DNA from: an uncultured Porphyromonadaceae bacterium
GTDB lineage: Bacteria > Bacteroidota > Bacteroidia > Bacteroidales > Muribaculaceae
Assembly: GCA_947178215.1 (NCBI GenBank)
Contig: CAMWXJ010000001.1
Coordinates: 98,300-162,299 of the forward strand
Direction: 5' to 3'
Length of the DNA: 64,000 nt
Shown here: one piece after another, positions 58,111 to 64,000 of the stretch
How positions within the stretch are numbered: the stretch's first letter is position 1
Layout of the letters: each line of letters opens with the position of its first letter
The notes under the pieces: generated by a model
Told to the model about the DNA's origin: nothing
Seen by the model: only the letters and a program-made list of their open reading frames with translations
Databases searched by the model: none
Program-made: the position numbers and the translations under genes

Positions 58111-59424
58111 ATGTACAGGACTCTGTTCTTAACCATAATTCTCGTATTGGCCGTGCTGACGCCGCTGTCGACCGGTGCCGCATCCGTGGTGCTTACAGGC
58201 GGCGTCGGTGCCCCCGTGCCCGTAGAGCCGGAGCGTCAGTCGGGACTTGATGCTGTGTGGGTGGTGAACAGCGGAGGCTCCGAGCCGCTAAAAGCAGTCT
58301 ATACACCTACGGTGGCGGGCGCGGCGGTGACATGGAGCCGCTTCTCCAATCTCGGAGGCGGATATGCCGAACCGGTGGCCGGCGCGGCGGGCTATGAACT
58401 CGACGGGCTCATGCCCGATATGGGTTATATCGTCACAGAGGGCAACCGCCGTTACTGTTTCTGGGTCACCGACTATGCCTCTAAGCCGTTTGAACTCCAT
58501 GGCATCACGACTGGCGATTCAGATTGTAACGACATCACTCTTCTTGTCGACGGCACCGGCGCCCGCATGACCTACACCGGTATCAACGGCCGTGCAGTGG
58601 AAATAGACCGTGAAATCACGGTGAGTTACACATTTCCGGTCTACGATGAAGCCTCGGGCGGCTATGTTGCCTCGGAGGTCGCCCGCAATTTCAGCTATCT
58701 GCACAATGAGATGCATCTCGATGCGCCGCTTGCCGACACACGCTACACCGTAGCCGGCGACCGCTTTCTGCGGCAGTGGGGCGGGGTGCAGTCGCTCACC
58801 GGTCCCGATGTCGTGGCTGTCGCCGTAAGCGCTACCGTGACCGCGACGCAAGGTCAACGCGCCGACGTTGACAATGAGCAGAAAGATGATAACATCGGCA
58901 CGCTCGGCGGCTCAGCTCCCGTCGAGGTGTCGTTTGCCGCGGCTGTGACCGATGCTGTGGTGTTCACTGAGTGGCAAATGGCTTCAGACCCCGACTTCGA
59001 CATCATCGACCTCCGTTTTACCGATACGGGGTTTGACTACGTTTTCACAGAAAGCGGCACCACATTCGTGCGCTTCGTCTGCGCCAATGCCGACGGCAGT
59101 TGTACCTATACAAGCGAGACATTTACCGTCGAAGTAGGCATGAGCGATTTGCGTTGCCCCAATGCTTTCTCTCCGGGAGGCAGTCCGGGCGTCAACGACG
59201 AGTGGCGCGTGAGCTATAAGTCAATTATCTCCTTTGACTGCCACATTTTCACCCGCAGCGGCCGCGAAGTGGCTCACCTCACCGACCCGTCGCAAGGCTG
59301 GGACGGCCGCATCGGAAGCAAACCGGCCCCGGTAGGCGTTTATTATTATGTGATAAAGGCCGAGGGAGCCGACGGACGCAAATATAATCTCTCCGGCGAC
59401 ATCAATATCGTCGGCTACCGCTGA
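58111..59424 (+). CDS. Secreted protein with type B type IX secretion sorting domain (CHU_C/gliding-motility C-terminal domain)
   Basis: 437 residues. A signal peptide (~1-23, ending STGAAS) is followed by beta-rich repeats of uncertain type (YTPTVAGAAVTWSRFSNLGGG, AYVTEGNRRYCFWVTDY-like strands) and a PKD/Ig-like region (~265-340; ESGTTFVRFVCANADGSCTYTSETF). The C-terminal ~90 residues are a gliding-motility-associated (type B) sorting domain: CPNAFSPGGSPGVNDEWRV, IFTRSGREVAHL, WDGRIGSKPAPVGVYYYVIKA and the final SGDINIVGYR. The type IX system exports such proteins across the outer membrane. The adhesive or enzymatic cargo is not recognisable. Confidence 0.82.
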   Translation: MYRTLFLTIILVLAVLTPLSTGAASVVLTGGVGAPVPVEPERQSGLDAVWVVNSGGSEPLKAVYTPTVAGAAVTWSRFSNLGGGYAEPVAGAAGYELDGLMPDMGYIVTEGNRRYCFWVTDYASKPFELHGITTGDSDCNDITLLVDGTGARMTYTGINGRAVEIDREITVSYTFPVYDEASGGYVASEVARNFSYLHNEMHLDAPLADTRYTVAGDRFLRQWGGVQSLTGPDVVAVAVSATVTATQGQRADVDNEQKDDNIGTLGGSAPVEVSFAAAVTDAVVFTEWQMASDPDFDIIDLRFTDTGFDYVFTESGTTFVRFVCANADGSCTYTSETFTVEVGMSDLRCPNAFSPGGSPGVNDEWRVSYKSIISFDCHIFTRSGREVAHLTDPSQGWDGRIGSKPAPVGVYYYVIKAEGADGRKYNLSGDINIVGYR

Positions 59425-59479
59425 CCTCTCCCTCCACAAAAAAAACTCTTTCTTCAATTATAACATCGAAAATCATCCT

Positions 59480-60466
59480 ATGAAAATCATCTCCGCTGCA
59501 ATACTCGCAGCCTTCCTTCCCCTTGCGGCCTGCACGCAGGCCGTTGCCGAAGCAGCACCAGATAAGTCAGCCACCACTCCTTATAGCCCTGTCTACTCGC
59601 CGGTGATACCGGCATCGGTAGAGCTTTGCGGCGAGAAAGTCAACCTCGACAGCGAAGATATGTATGAGCGCTTCGACCGTGAGATTACCTCCATGGTCTA
59701 CGGTCACAGCAACACTCTGGCCGTGCTCAAACGCGCCAACCGATACTTTCCGGTCATGGCTCCGATTCTGAAAGAGGAGGGCGTGCCACTCGACATGCTC
59801 TATATCGCCTGCATCGAGAGCTGGCTCCACCCGACGGCCAAGTCGGGCCCGGGCGCCGCAGGCTACTGGCAGCTCATGCCCGCTACGGCGCGCGAACAGG
59901 GCCTCGTCGTGACCGACAGTGTGGACCAGCGCTATGACCTCGAACTGTCGACACGTGTAGCCTGTCGGTTGCTCAAAACCGCCTACAAGCGCTACGGCAA
60001 CTGGGAGAGCGCGGCGGCGAGCTACAACGGAGGCATGGGCCGCGTGTCGCGCGAGCTGGCCGCCCAGGAGGCCGAGTCGGCCTACGATCTCTATCTCAAC
60101 GAGGAGACCTCGCGCTACATGTTCCGCCTGCTCGCCATGAAAGCCATTATGGACAACCCGCAGGACTACGGCTTCTTTATCCGTCCCGACCAGTTCTATT
60201 ATCCGGCGGAGTACGATGTGGTGGAGGTCAAAGTTCCTGTGTCGAGCTGGCAGGAGTGGGCCAAGGCCCACGGCATAACTTACAGGCAGCTACGCGAGCA
60301 CAATCCATGGATTCGCGGCAAGAGCCTGCCAGCCGGTATATCAGGCGGCAAAGGAAAGCGCGCCGTGGCCGACACCAATACCTACAAAGTGCTTGTTCCC
60401 AAGCCCGAAAGCCTCAAGCGTTCGGGTCGCACTCCCAAGCTGTTCAACCCAAATTGGAGCAAGTAA
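59480..60466 (+). CDS. Lytic transglycosylase lipoprotein (MltD-like SLT domain)
   Basis: 328 residues. Lipoprotein signal with cysteine at ~18 (LPLAACTQA). An SLT/goose-lysozyme-like catalytic domain (~90-235) has the catalytic Glu in YIACIESWLHPTAKSGPGAAGYWQLMP (read as CIESWL and GAAGYWQLMP) and AAASYNGGMGRV. A C-terminal ~70 residues (WQEWAKAHGITYRQLREHNPWIRG) look like one LysM-type cell-wall-binding repeat. It cleaves peptidoglycan between MurNAc and GlcNAc to 1,6-anhydro products. uvrA starts 24 nt downstream. Confidence 0.9.
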   Translation: MKIISAAILAAFLPLAACTQAVAEAAPDKSATTPYSPVYSPVIPASVELCGEKVNLDSEDMYERFDREITSMVYGHSNTLAVLKRANRYFPVMAPILKEEGVPLDMLYIACIESWLHPTAKSGPGAAGYWQLMPATAREQGLVVTDSVDQRYDLELSTRVACRLLKTAYKRYGNWESAAASYNGGMGRVSRELAAQEAESAYDLYLNEETSRYMFRLLAMKAIMDNPQDYGFFIRPDQFYYPAEYDVVEVKVPVSSWQEWAKAHGITYRQLREHNPWIRGKSLPAGISGGKGKRAVADTNTYKVLVPKPESLKRSGRTPKLFNPNWSK

Positions 60467-60490
60467 ACGCTCTGACTCCCCAAAGCACCA

Positions 60491-63400
60491 ATGACCGAAA
60501 GCAATCAGCATATAAATGACTACATGCTTCCTGACGTCGAGCCCCAGGACCGTCTTGAAGTGACCGGCGCCCGCGTCAACAACCTCAAAAACATCGACGT
60601 TACCATACCTCACGATGCGCTCACGGTAATCACCGGCCTGTCGGGCTCAGGAAAGTCGAGCCTTGCCTTCGACACAATTTACGCCGAGGGGCAGCGCCGC
60701 TATCTTGAAACATTCTCGTCGTATGCCCGCGGCATGATGGGTGAGCTCCAGCGTCCCGATGTTGACAAGGTGTCGGGCCTTAACCCCGTCATAGCCATAG
60801 AACAGAAGACCGTCAACCGCAATCCGCGCTCCACCATAGGCACCACCACGGAAGTCTACGATTTTCTGCGTCTGCTCTACGCCCGCATCGCCGAGGCACG
60901 AAGCTACATCTCCGGACAGCCGATGATAAAATACACGTCGGAGCAGATTGTGGGGCTGATTCTCGACCGCTACGACGGCCGGCGCATAGCCGTCCTCGCC
61001 CCGCTCGTCAAGAACCGCAAAGGCCACTACAAAGAGCTCTTTGACTCGCTTCGCCGCAAAGGCTATCTGAGAGTGCGTGTCGATGGCGAACTGCGTGAGA
61101 TAACCATGGGCATGAAGCTCGACCGCTACCGCAATCACTCGATAGAGCTTGTAATTGACCGCGTAAAGGTAAACGCGGGTGAGCGGGAGCGCATAGCCGA
61201 GACGGTGACCGAAGCTCTTCGTCAGGGCGACAAAGAGCTTATGGTGGTTGACCCCGACACCAATGAGGCTGCATATTTTTCCCAGTCGCTCATGGACCCG
61301 GTGACCGGAATAAGCTATCCGGAGCCGGCGCCGCACACGTTCTCGTTCAACTCGCCCCAGGGTGCGTGCCCCCACTGCAAGGGTCTCGGCTATTCGTTCG
61401 CTATCGACCGCACGAAGATTTTCCCCGACGCCTCGCGGAGCATCCGCAACGGCGCGATAGCTCCCCTCGGCAAGTATCAGAGCAAGATGATATTCTGGCA
61501 AATGGCCGCAGTGCTCGAAAGCCACGGCTATTCGCTCGACACGCCGGTGAGCGACATAGGCGAAGAGGCCATGAGCGACCTGCTCTACGGCTCACCTCAG
61601 CCGCTGTATATAAGCAACGAGGGGGGCGCCATATCCAACTACAAGCTTACTTTCGACGGCCTATTGCGATACCTCGAACCCGACACCTCCGTGCCGGCCG
61701 AGGGGGAGGAGCGCGGAGCAAAGGCTGCTGCCGACGGTGAGAGCCGTTTCGCCACACGCGTGGTGTGCCCGGAGTGTCACGGTGCCCGTCTGCGCAAAGA
61801 GAGCCTCCATTTCTTTATCGCTGACAAGAATATCGCCGACCTCGCCCGCATGGATATCACGGAGCTTTACGAGTGGGTGTCGGAGCTTGAACCGAAACTG
61901 TCGCCCACTCAGGCCATAATCGGACGCGAGATTATAAAGGAGATACGCACACGCCTAAGCTTCCTTATTGACGTGGGCTTGGAATATCTGTCTCTTGACC
62001 GCAACAGCGCCACGCTGTCGGGCGGCGAGAGCCAGCGCATACGCCTCGCCACACAGATAGGCTCGGAGCTTGTCAACGTGCTTTATATCCTCGACGAGCC
62101 GTCGATAGGACTGCATCAGCGCGACAACCGCCGCCTCATCGATTCGCTAAAACGTCTTCGTGACGCCGGCAACACAGTCATCGTAGTGGAGCACGACAAG
62201 GATATGATGATGTCGGCTGATTATATTGTCGACATAGGCCCCAAGGCGGGGCGTAAAGGTGGTGAGGTGGTGTACCAAGGCAATCCTCACTCTATGCTGT
62301 CGGCAGGCACGCTCACGTCGGAGTATCTCACCGGGGCGCGCACTATCCCCATGCCGGCGCAACGGCGTCCCGGCAATGGCCTCACGCTTAAACTGCTCGG
62401 TGCCACAGGGCATAACCTTAAAGATGTCGACCTTACTATCCCGCTCGGCACATTTACCGTGGTGGCCGGTGTTTCAGGCAGCGGCAAGAGCTCGCTTATC
62501 AATGGCACGCTCCAACCTATCCTGTCGAAACATTTCTTCCGCTCCCTCGCCGAGCCGTTGCCCTACAAGGCAATCGAGGGTCTCGCCAACATCGACAAGG
62601 TGATTACCGTGGATCAGTCCCCGCTGGGACGCACGCCGCGCTCCAATCCCGCTACATACACCGGACTCTTCGCCGACATACGCTCGCTATTCGTCAATCT
62701 GCCCGAGGCGAAGATACGCGGCTACAAGCCGGGACGCTTCTCGTTCAACATCGCCGGCGGACGCTGCGAGGTGTGCGGCGGCAACGGCTACCGCACAATC
62801 GAGATGAACTTCCTGCCCGATGTGCTCGTGCCGTGTGAGGCATGCGGAGGGAAGCGCTACAAGCGTGAGACGCTTGAAGTGCGCTATAAGGGCAAGTCGA
62901 TAGCCGATGTGCTCGACATGACGATAAACCAGGCGTTGGAATTCTTCGGCTCTATCCCCAAGATAGCACGCAAGCTACAAGTGCTCGCAGACATAGGACT
63001 TGGCTATATCAAGCTCGGGCAGCCTTCGTCGACCCTTTCGGGCGGCGAGAACCAGCGTGTGAAGCTTGCCACAGAGCTTGCGCGACGCGACACGGGCCGC
63101 ACGCTATTCATCCTCGACGAACCCACCACGGGCCTCCATTTTGATGATATACGCGCACTCCTCGATGTTCTCGACAATCTCGTCGACAAAGGCAACACCG
63201 TGGTGGTAATCGAGCATAATCTCGACGTGGTGGTACATGCCGACCACATAATTGACATGGGTCCCGGAGGCGGACGTGACGGCGGCCGCATAGTGGCCGT
63301 AGGCACTCCCGAGGAAGTAGCCGCCGCCGATTCTCCAACAGGGCCGTTCTTGCGTGAGGAGCTGTCGGCTCATCCTCCCGTGCCGGTCGGTGCGCCCGCC

Positions 63401-63523
63401 AAGCCCAGGCGCGCGACAAAGGCGGCTTCCGACGATGCCGCACCCGCTAAAACCGCCCCCGCCAATGAAGATGGCGTCGCTACTGCTCCCAAACGCCGCG
63501 GCCGTCCACGCAAGACCGTCTGA
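60491..63523 (+). CDS. uvrA: Excinuclease ABC subunit A, with altered first zinc finger and AT-hook-like tail
   Basis: 1010 residues (E. coli 940). First ATPase half: VITGLSGSGKSS, the UvrB-binding region after AIEQKTVNRNPRST, and the signature LSGGESQRIRLATQIGS. Second half: VVAGVSGSGKSS, the zinc module CEVCGGNGYR...CEACGGKRYKRET, the signature LSGGENQRVKLATELAR and LFILDEPTTGLHFDD. In the first zinc module the second Cys pair is present (GACPHCKGLG), but the first pair, expected about 24 residues earlier, reads DPVT. After ~955 comes an Ala/Pro/Lys-rich tail ending in RRGRPRKTV, resembling an AT-hook. It recognises DNA damage and loads UvrB. The start at 60491 keeps an N-terminal extension of ~20 residues. 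Confidence 0.93.
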   Translation: MTESNQHINDYMLPDVEPQDRLEVTGARVNNLKNIDVTIPHDALTVITGLSGSGKSSLAFDTIYAEGQRRYLETFSSYARGMMGELQRPDVDKVSGLNPVIAIEQKTVNRNPRSTIGTTTEVYDFLRLLYARIAEARSYISGQPMIKYTSEQIVGLILDRYDGRRIAVLAPLVKNRKGHYKELFDSLRRKGYLRVRVDGELREITMGMKLDRYRNHSIELVIDRVKVNAGERERIAETVTEALRQGDKELMVVDPDTNEAAYFSQSLMDPVTGISYPEPAPHTFSFNSPQGACPHCKGLGYSFAIDRTKIFPDASRSIRNGAIAPLGKYQSKMIFWQMAAVLESHGYSLDTPVSDIGEEAMSDLLYGSPQPLYISNEGGAISNYKLTFDGLLRYLEPDTSVPAEGEERGAKAAADGESRFATRVVCPECHGARLRKESLHFFIADKNIADLARMDITELYEWVSELEPKLSPTQAIIGREIIKEIRTRLSFLIDVGLEYLSLDRNSATLSGGESQRIRLATQIGSELVNVLYILDEPSIGLHQRDNRRLIDSLKRLRDAGNTVIVVEHDKDMMMSADYIVDIGPKAGRKGGEVVYQGNPHSMLSAGTLTSEYLTGARTIPMPAQRRPGNGLTLKLLGATGHNLKDVDLTIPLGTFTVVAGVSGSGKSSLINGTLQPILSKHFFRSLAEPLPYKAIEGLANIDKVITVDQSPLGRTPRSNPATYTGLFADIRSLFVNLPEAKIRGYKPGRFSFNIAGGRCEVCGGNGYRTIEMNFLPDVLVPCEACGGKRYKRETLEVRYKGKSIADVLDMTINQALEFFGSIPKIARKLQVLADIGLGYIKLGQPSSTLSGGENQRVKLATELARRDTGRTLFILDEPTTGLHFDDIRALLDVLDNLVDKGNTVVVIEHNLDVVVHADHIIDMGPGGGRDGGRIVAVGTPEEVAAADSPTGPFLREELSAHPPVPVGAPAKPRRATKAASDDAAPAKTAPANEDGVATAPKRRGRPRKTV

Positions 63524-63558
63524 CCGCGCTGTTGCCGCTGTCGGCAATAAGCAATCGC

Positions 63559-63604
63559 ACACTCAGTGCCGACATCTATATAAATAGATGTCGGCACTGA
63601 GTGT
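63559..63604 (+). terminator. Strong hairpin terminator after uvrA
   Basis: A 21-bp perfect stem with a 4-nt loop, 35 nt after the uvrA stop, followed by an AT-rich stretch (ttatattc). Confidence 0.8.
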
Positions 63605-63642
63605 TTATATTCGGAATCTCAAGCGGCGCATATCGAGTTTAT

Positions 63643-63691
63643 TATACAGTGGTTGCCAAAACTCATTGTAGGTGTACTAAACCACTGTATA
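63643..63691. repeat. 12-bp inverted repeat in the uvrA-tRNA spacer
   Basis: Perfect arms tatacagtggtt (63643-63654) and aaccactgtata (63680-63691) separated by 25 nt, with no gene around them. Confidence 0.6.
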
Positions 63692-63728
63692 TAGTCGATT
63701 ATAAGGCCGTGGGATGTATATAAAAGAG

Positions 63729-63765
63729 CCACTCCCGGTGATTGATTATCAATCACCGGGAGTGG
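63729..63765 (-). terminator. Palindromic terminator of tRNA-Leu
   Basis: A perfect 37-nt inverted repeat (18-bp arms around one T). On the minus strand it is followed by CTCTTTTATA, a proper T-rich tail, 5 nt beyond the tRNA 3' end. Confidence 0.8.
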
Positions 63766-63770
63766 GGAAG

Positions 63771-63854
63771 TGTCCGAGATGAGATTCGAACTCACACAGC
63801 ATTTCTGCCACTACCCCCTCAAAGTAGCGTGTCTACCAATTTCACCACCCGGAC
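63771..63854 (-). tRNA. tRNA-Leu (anticodon GAG)
   Basis: 84 nt on the minus strand. Acceptor stem GTCCGGG / CTCGGAC (one G-U) with discriminator A and no encoded CCA; D-loop with AATTGGTAGAC; anticodon stem CTACT / GGTAG around a 7-nt loop TTGAGGG, giving GAG; a long class II variable arm; TTCGAAT T-loop. Reads CUC/CUU leucine codons. Confidence 0.93.
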
Positions 63855-63906
63855 AAGGTGCAAGAGTTGAAAGCGGTGTCGCCGTAGCGACGTGAGGGTT
63901 AGAAAA

Positions 63907-63936
63907 GAAAAGCCAACCTTTCGAGGTCAGCTTGAC
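63907..63936 (-). terminator. Hairpin terminator between the two tRNA-Leu genes
   Basis: On the minus strand AGCTGACCT - CGAA - AGGTTGGCT pairs fully in RNA (two G-U pairs) and is followed by TTTCTTTTC. It should end the transcript of the upstream tRNA-Leu. Confidence 0.65.
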
Positions 63937-63947
63937 TTGATTTTTAG

Positions 63948-64000
63948 TGTCCGAGATGAGATTCGAACTCACACAGCATTTCTGCCACTACCCCCTCAAA
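63948..64000 (-). tRNA. tRNA-Leu (anticodon GAG), second copy, cut by window end
   Basis: The 53 visible bases are identical to the 3' part of the tRNA-Leu at 63771-63854, including the anticodon loop; the 5' half lies beyond the window. Confidence 0.9.

Overview
The window looks like a stretch of chromosome from a high-GC gut Bacteroidales, most likely Muribaculaceae-like. This is an inference. The supporting signs are: promoters with the Bacteroidota TAnnTTTG -7 box, several with a TTG or TTTG about 20 nt upstream; almost no Shine-Dalgarno sequences; lipoproteins with acidic residues after the lipobox cysteine; an Lnb/DUF4105 gene; a type IX secretion (type B) sorting domain; a BtuG-type B12-capturing surface lipoprotein; a Nuo complex without NuoE/F/G; and tRNA genes without encoded CCA. 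Gene density is high. I see no insertion sequence, prophage or CRISPR array.

Layout. 1-13003 (+): the 3' part of ettA, an Lnb-like membrane protein overlapping a degenerate alkaline-phosphatase-fold protein, secA, a coiled-coil membrane protein, an MgtC/SapB protein, a Kef-type antiporter and guaA. 13250-14600: an AT-rich island with its own promoter, a long rod-shaped hairpin (candidate structured RNA) and an outer-membrane-like protein of unknown function. 14697-17591 (-): an OmpA-family protein and an M24 aminopeptidase. 17690-31313: a cobalamin locus. A CobW GTPase with a long His/Asp tract is divergent from cobU-cobT-cobS. Facing these is a minus-strand operon led by a B12 riboswitch: btuB-btuG-btuF-btuC-btuD-cbiP-cobD-cbiB. 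Together they import corrinoid and carry out the late steps (amidation, aminopropanol arm, nucleotide loop); no corrin-ring genes are present here. 31381-37543: an outer-membrane porin-like protein (-), then marC, a ThiE-like protein, a DUF4251 lipoprotein and a GH92 alpha-mannosidase (+).

37621-55268 is the most striking part: a co-directional energy operon in which a complete F1Fo ATP synthase set (atpD-C-B-E-F-H-A-G) lies between nuoH and nuoI of the complex I genes (nuoA-B-CD-H and nuoI-J-K-L-M-N). One consensus promoter precedes nuoA and one strong hairpin terminator follows nuoN; I see no consensus promoter at either junction. The Nuo set has no NADH-input module, and an NfnAB-like ferredoxin/NAD(P)H transhydrogenase pair follows directly from its own promoter.

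57924-64000: a type IX-sorted surface protein, a lytic transglycosylase lipoprotein, a UvrA whose first zinc-finger Cys pair appears lost, and two identical tRNA-Leu(GAG) genes on the minus strand (the second cut by the window end), each followed by its own hairpin.
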